Assembly (NCBI GenBank): GCA_035497735.1 | Contig: DATJCX010000047.1 | Span: forward strand, 62,001-126,000 | Direction: 5' to 3' | Source of the DNA: Brumimicrobium sp035497735 | GTDB lineage: Bacteria; Bacteroidota; Bacteroidia; Flavobacteriales_D; Crocinitomicaceae | Length of the DNA stretch: 64,000 nt | Shown here: positions 52,361 to 61,629 of the stretch, one piece after another | Position numbering within the stretch: position 1 is the stretch's first letter | Layout: every line of letters starts with the position of its first letter | Made by a program: the position numbers and the translations under genes | The notes under the pieces: model-generated | What the model saw: the letters and a program-made list of their open reading frames with translations, nothing else | Databases searched by the model: none | What the model was told of the DNA's origin: nothing

Positions 52361-53596
52361 ATGACAATAAATTTAGGAATCCTTAGAGAAGGAAAGGTGC
52401 CGCCAGATAAGCGTGTTCCATTGTCACCTGAACAATGTTTACGCGTTATGGAGGAATATCCAAATGTTAAAATTCACGTACAAACAAGCCCAATTCGTGC
52501 TTTTAAAGACGAAGAATATGCGGTATTAGGTATTCCGGTTGTAGAAGACTTGGAAAACTGTGATATCATCATGGGAGTAAAGGAGGTGAATATTGAAGAT
52601 TTGATTCCTAACAAGCATTATTTCTTTTTCTCACATACTTTTAAAGAACAACCTTATAATAGAGACTTACTTAAAGCTATAATTGATAGAAAAATTCAGC
52701 TGACAGATTATGAGGTTTTAAAGAATGAACACGAAGTTCGTATTATCGGTTTTGGAAGGTACGCAGGTATTGTAGGAGCTTACAATGGTTTCCGTACTTT
52801 TGGTTTAAAACATGATTTGTATGAATTGATGCCAGCGCATGAATGCTATGACAGAAAGGAAATGGAGGCGGAACTTCAAAAGGTTAAACTTCCAAATGAT
52901 TTTAAAGTTGTTTTAACTGGTTTTGGAAGGGTAGGTCACGGTGCTAGAGAGATTGTTGATTTATTGCCAATTACGGAGGTGAGTCCTGAGGAATTTTTGA
53001 ATGAAGCGTTTAACGAACCTATTTTTACACATATTGAGGTGAGCGACTATGTTGCTAGAGATGATGGACAACCATTCAGTAAGGAAATGTTTTATGAAGT
53101 ACCTGAAGGACATCATTCCATTTTCCCACAATACTTAAAAGTGGCCGACTTGTATATTGCTTGTCACTATTGGGAAGCTAGATCACCGTATTTTTTCACA
53201 CAAGAGGATTTGAAAAATGAGTCTATTAAAACTTCGGTTGTTGCTGATATATCTTGTGATATTGATGGACCAATAGCGTCAACAATTCGTCCTAGTACGA
53301 TAGCTGATCCTATTTATGGTTACGACCCAAGTACTGGACGTGAAGTGGATTATAAGCAAGAAAATGCGATTGCAGTAATGGCAGTTGATAATTTGCCTTG
53401 TGAATTACCAAAAGATGCTTCTATTGATTTCGGAAAGGAATTGATAGCTCATGTTTTTCCAGTTCTTTTTGGTGATGACCCTCATAAAGTAATTGCTAGA
53501 GCAACGGAAACAAGTAAGGAAGGGAAGTTGACTTCTTATTTCTCTTATCTTTCTGACTATTTAGCTGGTGAACAAATGATTGCGAATAATCAATGA
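52361..53596 (+). CDS. NAD(P)-dependent dehydrogenase of the alanine dehydrogenase/saccharopine dehydrogenase (LYS1) family
   Basis: 411 residues. The N-terminal AlaDH/PNT-type domain begins LGILREGKVPPDKRVPLSP, and FFFSHTFKEQPYNRDLL and QLTDYEVLKNEHEVRIIGFGRYAG match LYS1-type saccharopine dehydrogenases. The Rossmann part has VVLTGFGRVGHGAREIV. Bacteroidota usually make lysine by the diaminopimelate route, so the substrate here is uncertain; lysine catabolism or another amino acid are possible. Its stop overlaps the VWA-like gene start by 4 bp. Confidence 0.8.
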   Translation: MTINLGILREGKVPPDKRVPLSPEQCLRVMEEYPNVKIHVQTSPIRAFKDEEYAVLGIPVVEDLENCDIIMGVKEVNIEDLIPNKHYFFFSHTFKEQPYNRDLLKAIIDRKIQLTDYEVLKNEHEVRIIGFGRYAGIVGAYNGFRTFGLKHDLYELMPAHECYDRKEMEAELQKVKLPNDFKVVLTGFGRVGHGAREIVDLLPITEVSPEEFLNEAFNEPIFTHIEVSDYVARDDGQPFSKEMFYEVPEGHHSIFPQYLKVADLYIACHYWEARSPYFFTQEDLKNESIKTSVVADISCDIDGPIASTIRPSTIADPIYGYDPSTGREVDYKQENAIAVMAVDNLPCELPKDASIDFGKELIAHVFPVLFGDDPHKVIARATETSKEGKLTSYFSYLSDYLAGEQMIANNQ

Positions 53597-55677
53597 CAGA
53601 AGTATTTAGCGACATTCCACTTTGGATGCTCATGTTATGGGCCGGTTTTGTAATTTTAATTACACTGTTTTATTATAGAAAAAAATCCTGGGTCGCTGAT
53701 ATTGCAACTTGGCTTAGGTTCTTCCTCATTGGATTGAGGGGAACTGGTTTGTTCTTGTTGGGTCTTTTATTGTTCGGTATCTTGATTAAAGGAACGAGTA
53801 AGGAGGTGAATTTGCCACTTGTTTTGACTTTGGTTGATGATTCGGAATCTATGCTAAATTATAAAGATAGCAGTGAGGTAGAAGCGCTAACAAAATCTTT
53901 TCTAAATGAATTAGAATCACAGTTAGGGTATAAGTTTAACTCTTTAACTTTTAATTTAAGTAAAGAGCTTAACGGTATTGATTATCTGAGTTTTAATAAT
54001 AAAAAAACAGATTTAAGTCAGCCGCTTTCTAGCTTGTATGATAATTATTATGGCCGTAACATCGGAGCGGTTATTTTGATTTCTGATGGTAACTTTAATT
54101 CGGGAACAACGCCCCTAATCGTTGCTGAAAAGTTTAAGAGAACTCCATTCTACACTATTTCTGTAGGTGATACGATTCAAAAGGTTGATCATCTTGTTAA
54201 AACGGTTATCAATAATGACATTGCATTTCTCAATAATAAATTTCCAGTGGAAGTGAGTATTGAAGGAAACTTGGTTGCAAATAAAAGCTTTGATGTGCAA
54301 TTGCTTAAAGATGGAAAGGTGTTACTGACAAAGCAACTGAAACATCAAGATAATGAATATAGTTTAGTAACAACCGACTTTTTATTAGATGCCAACGCTA
54401 TTGGTATTCATGAATATACGGTTAAAATCACTGATTTAGACAAAGAGTATAATTTCGATAATAACGAGAAGTCCTTTTTTGTTGAAGTACTAGACGATAG
54501 AAGTAAACTTTTGTTTGTTGTAGAGACTTTAAACCCTGATGTTGGTGCAATTAAAAGCGCTTTGGTTTCAGAGAATAATTTGGAAGTCGAGATAACTTCA
54601 ATTGAAGATTTACCAAGTGATTTCACAAAATACGACCTTCTCGTTTGGTTTGATCCAGGCGTTAAATCAAGCGCTACGCAATTGGAGTCTATTCTAAAAG
54701 CAAACAAACCAATTTGGTATTTCATTTCTCCGCAAACCTCAAAGGAGACAATCGCTAAACTGCAACTGCAGGCTACTATGAGCTTGACAGGTAAAATGGA
54801 CAATATTGGAGCGGCTTTTAATAGCGCTTTCAATTTATTTAAACTATCCGCTGAAACAAGAAAGGCTATGGATTACTTCCCGCCTTTAAAAGTGCATTAT
54901 GGTCAGCTAAAGTTCAATAATAGTTCTTCTATTTTAGCTTTTCAAAAGGTAGGGAATATTGCGAAAACAGACCCGCTATTCTATTTCTGGGAACAGCAAA
55001 AGATTAAGTATGCAGTAACTTTTGGAACAGGAGTGTGGAATTGGAAGTTGGCGAACTACCAAATGAGTAAAACAAGTGAGAATTTCAATGAGATTGTTCG
55101 AAAAACAGTGCAATACTTAATTCTAAAAGAAAACACTTCGCGACTTCGAATTAATATGCCTACAATTAATAATAGTGAGGAAGATTTTATTGTTCATGCT
55201 TCCTTCTATAACGAAAGTTATGAACCAATTACGGAGCCAACTATTCAGCTTAAATTAAAGAATCAGAAAGAAGAGACCTTTGATTTCTCTTTTTTACCAT
55301 TGGACAATGAATATCATTTGAATCTTGGGAAGTTAATTGCTGGAAAGTACAGCTGGGTAGCTTCAACTAGCTTTAATGGTAAGGAATTTTCTAAATCAGG
55401 AAGTTTTGCAATCAAAGACTTAGCCTTAGAAAAGCAGAGCACAAAAGCCAATCATCAATTGATGGCACAAATTGCAGATAATAGTGACGGTAAGTTTGCT
55501 TTATTAGTGGATTACGCTGACATTATTAAAGACTTGCGAGAAAGAGAAGATATTGTACCTATTGCTTTCGAATCTAGCATGTATCGTAATTTAGTTGACT
55601 ATATCTGGTTGTTGTTATTTATTATCGGACTGTTTACTACTGAGTGGTTAATAAGACGTTACTCTGGAGTTTATTAA
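53593..55677 (+). CDS. membrane-anchored VWA-like protein
   Basis: 694 residues. Two N-terminal helices (about 11-27 and 43-65), a VWA-like domain with VDDSESM giving D82, S84 and S86 of a metal-site motif and ILISDGNFNSG, then beta-sandwich segments and a glutamine-amidotransferase-like part (LLVWFDPGVKSSATQLESIL), and a C-terminal helix about 669-686. The layout parallels the BatA-type protein at 10039-12078 but without the BatA N-terminal signature. Periplasmic exposure is expected; role unknown. It overlaps the dehydrogenase gene by 4 bp and lies 7 bp before the next gene. Confidence 0.78.
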   Translation: MTEVFSDIPLWMLMLWAGFVILITLFYYRKKSWVADIATWLRFFLIGLRGTGLFLLGLLLFGILIKGTSKEVNLPLVLTLVDDSESMLNYKDSSEVEALTKSFLNELESQLGYKFNSLTFNLSKELNGIDYLSFNNKKTDLSQPLSSLYDNYYGRNIGAVILISDGNFNSGTTPLIVAEKFKRTPFYTISVGDTIQKVDHLVKTVINNDIAFLNNKFPVEVSIEGNLVANKSFDVQLLKDGKVLLTKQLKHQDNEYSLVTTDFLLDANAIGIHEYTVKITDLDKEYNFDNNEKSFFVEVLDDRSKLLFVVETLNPDVGAIKSALVSENNLEVEITSIEDLPSDFTKYDLLVWFDPGVKSSATQLESILKANKPIWYFISPQTSKETIAKLQLQATMSLTGKMDNIGAAFNSAFNLFKLSAETRKAMDYFPPLKVHYGQLKFNNSSSILAFQKVGNIAKTDPLFYFWEQQKIKYAVTFGTGVWNWKLANYQMSKTSENFNEIVRKTVQYLILKENTSRLRINMPTINNSEEDFIVHASFYNESYEPITEPTIQLKLKNQKEETFDFSFLPLDNEYHLNLGKLIAGKYSWVASTSFNGKEFSKSGSFAIKDLALEKQSTKANHQLMAQIADNSDGKFALLVDYADIIKDLREREDIVPIAFESSMYRNLVDYIWLLLFIIGLFTTEWLIRRYSGVY

Positions 55678-55684
55678 ATGTTTT

Positions 55685-57532
55685 ATGAAAAAATTTAGTT
55701 TTAGTTCTTTTTTACAATTCCTGAAGAGTTTTTGGAATAGATGGACCTTGATAGCTTTTGTATTTGCTTGTTATAGTGTAGTCTTGCAAAAGTATCAGCC
55801 AGGTATTTTACATGTTTCTAAACTAACTTTTTTTGCGAGTTTAGCATTGTCGATTACTTTCTGGAATGTTATTGGTGGATTAGTCAATCTTTTACCGAAA
55901 TCAATTGCTTTGGTACTCATAGCAGTTATAGCACTTCTTATTCCAGGATTATTTGTGATTGGTACAAAATCTTTTCTTGAATTTAAAACTTTCTTAGATA
56001 GTAATGTTTTAATGTTTGCCAAAGATGATCCAGATTACTTCACTGTGTTAACAAAGGTGCACTTTAATGACACTTATCATCTGCTAACATACCTAGCACT
56101 TTCGGCGTTCATTTTCTTTATTCTTGTTTATAAAAAGAAGTTTGGTAACCGAAATCTAGTTCCTTTAGTTTTTTCTGCTTTGCTTTTCGGAATTGGTCAA
56201 AACCAATTTGGGAAATATGGAATTGATAATTTTACAACCATGGATGCTAGATATACTTTTACTTTAAAAAAGTATTTTAGAGAAAAAGATGAGATACTTG
56301 AAAGGAGGAAGGTTCTTACCAAATCATATTTTAGATATGAAGCGCAGGAAGGGGAATCGAGTAACTATAATATCGTTCTAATCTTCCAAGAATCTATGAG
56401 TAAGGAGCCGATTCCTATTTTCGGTTACGATAATGATTTTATGCCTTTTTTACAAAATTGGTATAAGGATGATACTGAAAACTTTGTACTCTTCAATGAT
56501 GCTATGACAATTTCAGGCTGTACCGATATGAGTATGCCTTCTACATTCACAGGTGCTGAACCTGAGTCTAGTTATGAGAAGTTTATGAAGATGCCGTTTA
56601 TGTGGGATTATGCCAAAGCGAATGGCTATCATACTTCGTTTATCACACCACAACAGTTTAAATGGAAAGAATTTGCAGAGTATTATAATAACAAAAATTT
56701 AGATTTTGTATTTTCTTCAGAAGACACTGGACTTGAATTTGCAAATGACCTAGGAGTTGATGATGCTGGATTTTCGTTCCAAGCAAAGGGTGTAATAGAG
56801 GATAAACTAAAGAATAAACCTTTCTTTATGGTTTATGGTTCCAATGCTTTGCATTATCCATACCAAGGAAAGTCCGAACATATTGAAATCCCTTCTACTA
56901 TAACGGACCATTATGGAAAAACCTTGTATATCATTGATAAGTCGATGAATAATTTATATGATGCAATTGACAACTTAAATGCCTTAGATAATACCATTTT
57001 CATCTTCACTTCTGATCATGGTCAATATACTTCAGAGAGACTGTCAAGATTGGGTTCTTTCTATTTAGAGGCTTTACAAATTCCAATGTTTATCAAATTC
57101 CCAAAGAGTTGGGTAGAAGAGAATCCTGAGAAATTCCAAGCGATTAAGAAAAACACGGAAAGTAGAGTTACGAATTTAGACTTGCTACCAACTTTCTTAG
57201 ATATTATTAAATCTAGCGAGAGCAACAAACTTTATATAGAAAATATGAAAGGCACTTCCTTATTTCAACCGATTGATAATGATAGAACGGTTGTTTGTTT
57301 GAGTACTAACGAGTTTAGAATGTGGACACATGAAGGTTTAGGGATTTATAGAGACTCTATGAGTTACATTATAGATAATGTCTTTAAAGAGCAATTGTAT
57401 AATGTTTACAAAGACCCAAATCAGCAGCATAATTTAATAGGGAAGGGGAAGCATCCTTTTCTTGAAGAGGTTTATGAAAGGATAGATGGGAATAAAAATT
57501 TAAAAAGAATTTATGATGAATATGTTAAGTAG
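55685..57532 (+). CDS. sulfatase/phosphoethanolamine transferase-fold membrane enzyme
   Basis: 615 residues. Four to five N-terminal helices (to about 165) carry an alkaline-phosphatase-fold domain facing the periplasm: NIVLIFQESMSKEPIPIFGY, nucleophile region GCTDMSMPSTFTG with T280, and metal-site TSDHGQY. No C/S-x-P-x-R formylglycine motif is present, so it is not a true sulfatase; the Thr nucleophile fits EptA/LtaS-type phospho-group transferases. Phosphoethanolamine (to lipid A or glycan) or glycerol phosphate are candidates. It follows the VWA-like gene by 7 bp. Confidence 0.82.
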   Translation: MKKFSFSSFLQFLKSFWNRWTLIAFVFACYSVVLQKYQPGILHVSKLTFFASLALSITFWNVIGGLVNLLPKSIALVLIAVIALLIPGLFVIGTKSFLEFKTFLDSNVLMFAKDDPDYFTVLTKVHFNDTYHLLTYLALSAFIFFILVYKKKFGNRNLVPLVFSALLFGIGQNQFGKYGIDNFTTMDARYTFTLKKYFREKDEILERRKVLTKSYFRYEAQEGESSNYNIVLIFQESMSKEPIPIFGYDNDFMPFLQNWYKDDTENFVLFNDAMTISGCTDMSMPSTFTGAEPESSYEKFMKMPFMWDYAKANGYHTSFITPQQFKWKEFAEYYNNKNLDFVFSSEDTGLEFANDLGVDDAGFSFQAKGVIEDKLKNKPFFMVYGSNALHYPYQGKSEHIEIPSTITDHYGKTLYIIDKSMNNLYDAIDNLNALDNTIFIFTSDHGQYTSERLSRLGSFYLEALQIPMFIKFPKSWVEENPEKFQAIKKNTESRVTNLDLLPTFLDIIKSSESNKLYIENMKGTSLFQPIDNDRTVVCLSTNEFRMWTHEGLGIYRDSMSYIIDNVFKEQLYNVYKDPNQQHNLIGKGKHPFLEEVYERIDGNKNLKRIYDEYVK

Positions 57533-57557
57533 CGTAAGTGAGTAAGGTTAAAAACGC

Positions 57558-57986
57558 TTATTCAGTTGTGATCTTAACTTTAGGAATAGTAAATTCAATA
57601 ATGTCACCCTTTGAACTTTCGAATTGAATTTCAGCTCTTTGCGAACTGTCGTCCAATGCAATGTCTCTCACCTTGTTTGAATAAACATTGGTATCCATGC
57701 CAAAACTAGTATTGTCAAAAGTAAAGTACTGGATATCGTTTAATTTAAGACGTTTTATTTTCCATTGCTCCTGAAAGGTTCCTTTCTTTGGAGTCAGATT
57801 GACAAGGGCAAAAGGAGAGGCGTCTGAATCGGCGTCTAATGCCAATGATGGAGCGTTATTGGTAATTATCTCTAACTCACAATTAAAATTTGATGCGTTT
57901 AATTTATTTTCTTTTTTTGTGCTGTTTTTTGAATCAACACAAGCAAAAAAAACGAATAATAAAACGATGATACCTAAACCTTTCAT
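57558..57986 (-). CDS. small putative lipoprotein
   Basis: 142 residues, function unknown. The N-terminus MKGLGIIVLLFVFFACVDS is a lipoprotein signal with lipobox FFAC and cysteine at 16; the next residues (V, D) would suit inner-membrane retention by E. coli rules, which may not apply here. The mature part is beta-rich and polar (IQYFTFDNTSFGMDTN, FTIPKVKITTE). It starts 9 bp after the DUF4442 gene on the same strand. Confidence 0.7.
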   Translation of the reverse strand: MKGLGIIVLLFVFFACVDSKNSTKKENKLNASNFNCELEIITNNAPSLALDADSDASPFALVNLTPKKGTFQEQWKIKRLKLNDIQYFTFDNTSFGMDTNVYSNKVRDIALDDSSQRAEIQFESSKGDIIEFTIPKVKITTE

Positions 57987-57995
57987 ATATATTGA

Positions 57996-58466
57996 TTATC
58001 TAACCTTAACAGAAATTTCTAAAACAAATTTAGCAACTATTTCTTTATCAGAATCAATTGCTTCAACATTAATTTTTCTATTGATTCGTTCCTTGGATTT
58101 TAACGCTTGTTCAAACACTTTTTTTACTATTTCTCCCTCTTTTGAGATAAATGTAACGTCACTCATAGGTCGTTTTAAGAAATCCCCTTGAACGCTTTTA
58201 AAGGCAAATGAAATCTTTTCTCCGCTTTTTTCTGCGTAATAAAAAGCATGTAATCCCGCTGTGATGTCAGCACCAACAGCCAGAGCACCAAAATACATGG
58301 AGGAAAGATGATTTTTCGTTCTTCTTTTTAATTTTATCCGTACGATTGTTTCTTCATCGTCAATCTTTATCAACTTTGGTCGGATATAAGCAATCATAGG
58401 AATTTTAATTGCTCCCATTAGCCATAGGAGACGACGCATTTTGCTTAAACTTATTTGCTTTTCCAT
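57996..58466 (-). CDS. DUF4442 hotdog-fold thioesterase-like protein
   Basis: 156 residues with the DUF4442 / PaaI-like hotdog pattern: PKLIKIDDEETIVRIKLKRRTKNHLSSMYFGALAVGADITAG, where the NHLSSMYFG and ADITAG stretches lie at the usual active-site helix. Hotdog members hydrolyse acyl-CoA thioesters, but no activity is shown for this group. A TAACTTTG box on this strand (58478-58471) is only 5 bp upstream of the ATG. It precedes the lipoprotein gene. Confidence 0.82.
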   Translation of the reverse strand: MEKQISLSKMRRLLWLMGAIKIPMIAYIRPKLIKIDDEETIVRIKLKRRTKNHLSSMYFGALAVGADITAGLHAFYYAEKSGEKISFAFKSVQGDFLKRPMSDVTFISKEGEIVKKVFEQALKSKERINRKINVEAIDSDKEIVAKFVLEISVKVR

Positions 58467-58623
58467 AGTACAAAGTTATTTATTCTTTTATTTCCTTGTT
58501 AGTTTTCTGACTATTTAACTTTTATGCTTATAGTATCACGCTAAGAATTAATGACTTACTAAACTTTTATAAAATTGTCGAAAATTAAATTGGATAAATT
58601 AGTCCATATTAGAATTTTGTTTA

Positions 58624-58631
58624 TATATTTG
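58624..58631 (+). promoter_or_regulatory. -7 element of the putative small RNA
   Basis: TATATTTG, a perfect -7 element in the gap before degP. It precedes the structured element and terminator listed below. No -33 TTG at usual spacing. Confidence 0.5.
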
Positions 58632-58634
58632 CAT

Positions 58635-58812
58635 CATGAATCAAGGAATAAACGAATTCAAAATATAGATTCTCGAATAGTTAAAGCACAGTTAGGTACA
58701 ATACGAAAGTATTATTATTGATTTAAGGATTTTTTAGCAGAAAAAGCTTTAACTATTCAGCATTTGATGCCACGCAAACTTTAGAAGATAGTGAAAAGTG
58801 CGAAATTTTTTT
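58635..58812 (+). ncRNA. putative structured small RNA of about 175 nt
   Basis: Starts just after a perfect -7 box. Main helix: 13 perfect pairs, GAATAGTTAAAGC (58675-58687) with GCTTTAACTATTC (58746-58758). Within its loop AATAC-GAAA-GTATT (58700-58713) is a GNRA-capped hairpin. A 5-bp GAATC/GATTC helix (58638-58642 with 58668-58672) lies on the 5' side. The 3' end is a terminator-like hairpin (CGCA/CTTT with AAAG/TGCG, 58773-58802) followed by AAATTTTTTT. A short ORF, ATG at 58636 to TAG at 58668 (MNQGINEFKI), lies at the 5' end. Not recognised as a known class; size and position would allow a 6S-like RNA or another small RNA. Confidence 0.55.
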
Positions 58813-58823
58813 ATGTTTTTTCA

Positions 58824-58927
58824 ATGCCATGTTAAAAATATAAAATCGCTTTCTTCTTAATTCACCGAAATAGCCTCTCGGTAAATAAAAACAATAAAGG
58901 AAGCGTGGCTCTTTTCTTTTATGGCAT
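58824..58927. other. nested long-range hairpin upstream of degP
   Basis: Three nested helices: ATGCCAT (58824-58830) with ATGGCAT (58921-58927), CGCTTTCTT (58847-58855) with AAGGAAGCG (58897-58905, one G-U), and ACCGA (58864-58868) with TCGGT (58878-58882). No promoter or T tract belongs to it clearly; it may be in the degP leader or a separate RNA. The rest of 58928-59117 is gene-free with a TAGATTTG box at 58993-59000. Confidence 0.45.
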
Positions 58928-59117
58928 ATCCATAATTCACTAAAACCATTAAAATTCTCTCTAAAATTTTATAAGCTAATGCTTGCTATCATTAGATTTG
59001 TACGTTTATATAAAATCGGTAATGAGTTAACAACTTTTAACGTGCCATAGCGACCTATTTTCATTCTTTGGCGTTATAATTGAAGTGTTTGTTTCAACAC
59101 ATTAAATTAAAAGCGTT

Positions 59118-60602
59118 ATGAATAGAAATTTTAAATCAATAGGACTAGGAATTATCGGAGGAGCTATTCCTTTGGCTGCATTTTTAATGTTTAATACCTA
59201 CAATTCAAATCTGTCAACTGAAAACAGTTTGACTACAATTGAACAGCATGCTATTCCTATTTCAAAAGTAAATTTACTTGCTTCAGAGATTGACTCTAAG
59301 TTAGATTTCACAAAAGCAAGTGAAGAAAGTGTACACTCTGTTGTTCACGTTAAAACAAAAGTGGAACGATCGTATGTTCAAAGAGACCCGTTTTTTGAAT
59401 TTTTCTATGGACCTGGGGCAGGAGGGAAAGAACGGAAGCAATACGGAATGGGTTCCGGTTCTGGTGTAATTGTATCTAAAGACGGTTACATTGTTACAAA
59501 CAATCACGTTATTCAAGATGCAAGTGAAATAGAAGTTACCCTAAACGACAACACTTCCTACACGGCAAGAATTATCGGAACGGATCCATCAACGGATTTA
59601 GCAGTTTTAAAAATCGATGCGCCTAATTTACAAGCAATGCCGATTGCTAATAGTGACGATGTAAAAGTTGGTCAATGGGTTTTAGCAGTTGGTAATCCTT
59701 TTAACTTGAATTCAACTGTTACAGCAGGTATTATTTCAGCAACTGCGAGAAATATCAATATCATTGGTAGTAATAGTGGAAACAAGGACATCATGCCAAT
59801 AGAATCTTTTATTCAAACAGATGCTGCGGTAAATCCAGGAAACTCGGGTGGGGCATTAATTAATACACGAGGTGAGTTAATAGGAATTAATACAGCAATT
59901 GCATCTCAGACAGGAAACTATGCTGGGTATTCATTTGCGATTCCTTCTCAACTGGTAACGAAAGTTATGCGTGACATAATTGATTACGGTATCGTACAAA
60001 GAGGTTTCTTAGGTGTTCAAATTAGCGAAATTACGCAAGAACTAGCCAACGAAAAGAATCTAACAAACACGAAAGGAATCTATGTAGCTGGAGTTAATAA
60101 AGACTCGGGAGCTGATATGGCAAAGATTAAAGAAGGTGATGTTATTCTAAAAGTTGGAACCAAAGAAGTGAACTCAATTTCAGAATTACAAGCTGAAATC
60201 GGTAGAAGACGTCCTGGTGATATTGTTGTTCTTACTCTTGATAGAGCAGGAAAAACAATTACTAAAGATGTTGTTCTTAAAGATTTAGATGGAAACACTT
60301 CATTGATTTCTAAAGATGAAATAGATAGTCACACAGCTTTAGGTGCAACTTTCGTTGAATTAACAAAAGCAGAAAAGAAGGAATTAAACATCAAAAACGG
60401 TGTTAAAATTTCAAGTATTACGACAGGAAAACTTCGTTCTGTAGGTTTAACCAAAGGAATTATTATCACAAAAGTAAACAATGAGGAGGTTTCAAGTGTT
60501 AAACAATTATTAAGCTATTTAAAATCAAATGAAAACAGAGGAATCCTGTTAGAAATTTTAACCGAGAGTGGTAAAAAGGATTATGTTGGCTTCGGATTGT
60601 AA
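59118..60602 (+). CDS. degP: Do-family periplasmic serine protease (DegP/HtrA)
   Basis: 494 residues. Signal-anchor or signal peptide in the first 28 residues (SIGLGIIGGAIPLAAFLMF). Trypsin-like domain with the triad H130 (VTNNHVIQDA), D160 (STDLAVLKI) and S243 (PGNSGGALI). Two PDZ domains follow, about 285-385 and 400-490, the second short. It degrades or holds misfolded envelope proteins. The upstream spacer is unusually long and structured. A stem-loop follows the stop. Confidence 0.94.
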   Translation: MNRNFKSIGLGIIGGAIPLAAFLMFNTYNSNLSTENSLTTIEQHAIPISKVNLLASEIDSKLDFTKASEESVHSVVHVKTKVERSYVQRDPFFEFFYGPGAGGKERKQYGMGSGSGVIVSKDGYIVTNNHVIQDASEIEVTLNDNTSYTARIIGTDPSTDLAVLKIDAPNLQAMPIANSDDVKVGQWVLAVGNPFNLNSTVTAGIISATARNINIIGSNSGNKDIMPIESFIQTDAAVNPGNSGGALINTRGELIGINTAIASQTGNYAGYSFAIPSQLVTKVMRDIIDYGIVQRGFLGVQISEITQELANEKNLTNTKGIYVAGVNKDSGADMAKIKEGDVILKVGTKEVNSISELQAEIGRRRPGDIVVLTLDRAGKTITKDVVLKDLDGNTSLISKDEIDSHTALGATFVELTKAEKKELNIKNGVKISSITTGKLRSVGLTKGIIITKVNNEEVSSVKQLLSYLKSNENRGILLEILTESGKKDYVGFGL

Positions 60603-60628
60603 CCTTTTTTAAACTTTAACGATATACA

Positions 60629-60659
60629 ATAGCGCTCTTGTAAAACACAAGGGCGCTAT
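60629..60659 (+). terminator. hairpin after degP
   Basis: ATAGCGCTCTTGT / ACAAGGGCGCTAT form a 13-bp stem with one weak pair and a 5-nt loop, 27 bp after the stop. The following T tract is poor, so termination may be partial. Confidence 0.6.
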
Positions 60660-60688
60660 ATGTTAATAAATTTGCATACAGATAAATT

Positions 60689-60718
60689 TTGTAGTATGGT
60701 TTAATTAGCATATTTTTG
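60689..60718 (+). promoter_or_regulatory. promoter of rpoD
   Basis: TTG (60689-60691), a 19-bp spacer and TATTTTTG (60711-60718): full Bacteroidota consensus, 38 bp before the ATG. The sigma factor probably transcribes its own gene. Confidence 0.75.
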
Positions 60719-60756
60719 CAATGTTTTATTTCACAATTTAATACGTATAGTATAAT

Positions 60757-61623
60757 ATGAGACAACTTAAAATTACAAAATCAATCACTAACCGTGAGAG
60801 TCAATCTTTAGACAAATATCTTCAAGATATTGGAAAAGAGGAACTTATTACTGCAGATGAAGAGGTTGAGTTAGCTAGAAAGATTAAACAAGGAGACCAA
60901 AAGGCACTTGAAAAATTAACTAGAGCAAACCTTAGATTCGTTGTCTCAGTGGCGAAACAATACCAAAACCAAGGTTTAACATTACCGGATTTAATCAACG
61001 AAGGAAACTTAGGACTGATTAAAGCAGCACAAAAGTTTGACGAAACAAGAGGATTCAAATTTATATCCTATGCCGTATGGTGGATTCGTCAATCAATTTT
61101 ATCAGCTTTAGCAGAACAAGCAAGAATTGTTAGATTACCGTTAAACCAAGTTGGATCTTTAAACAAAATCAACAAAGCTTATTCAAGATTGGAACAAGAA
61201 TTTGAAAGAGCACCATCTGCGGAAGAATTAGCAGAGGCACTAGAGGTTCCAGAGGATAAGATTAAAGAGAGTTTAAAGGTTTCAGGTCGTCACGTATCTA
61301 TGGATGCACCATTGTCAACAAACGAAGACGGAGGTACATTAATGGATGTGATGGCAAATGATGACTCACCAAAAGCAGATTCACACCTTATGGCAGAATC
61401 ACTTCAACGTGAAATTGAACGTTCGTTATCTACATTGACTGATAAAGAAAGAGAGATTGTTCGATTATTCTTTGGTATTGGAATGAATCATGGGCTTACA
61501 CTAGAAGAGATTGGAACGAAATTCAATCTAACTAGGGAAAGAGTTCGTCAAATCAAAGAAAAGGCGATTAGACGACTTAGACACACTTCAAGAAATAAAT
61601 TGCTTAAAGCATATTTAGGATAA
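60757..61623 (+). CDS. rpoD: primary sigma factor RpoD (SigA), Bacteroidota type
   Basis: 288-residue sigma-70 without region 1.1, the normal short form of this phylum. Region 1.2 SLDKYLQDIGKEELIT, region 2 ANLRFVVSVAKQYQNQGLTLPDLINEGNLGLI and FKFISYAVWWIRQSILSAL, region 3, and region 4 with LTDKEREIVRLFFGIG and the recognition helix LTRERVRQIKEKAIRRLR. It recognises the -33 TTG / -7 TAnnTTTG promoters noted elsewhere in the window. Confidence 0.97.
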   Translation: MRQLKITKSITNRESQSLDKYLQDIGKEELITADEEVELARKIKQGDQKALEKLTRANLRFVVSVAKQYQNQGLTLPDLINEGNLGLIKAAQKFDETRGFKFISYAVWWIRQSILSALAEQARIVRLPLNQVGSLNKINKAYSRLEQEFERAPSAEELAEALEVPEDKIKESLKVSGRHVSMDAPLSTNEDGGTLMDVMANDDSPKADSHLMAESLQREIERSLSTLTDKEREIVRLFFGIGMNHGLTLEEIGTKFNLTRERVRQIKEKAIRRLRHTSRNKLLKAYLG

Positions 61624-61629
61624 AAATTT

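Noticed and set aside
55685..57532. True sulfatase
   Set aside because: The formylglycine motif C/S-x-P-x-R is absent; a Thr nucleophile region like that of EptA/LtaS enzymes is present.
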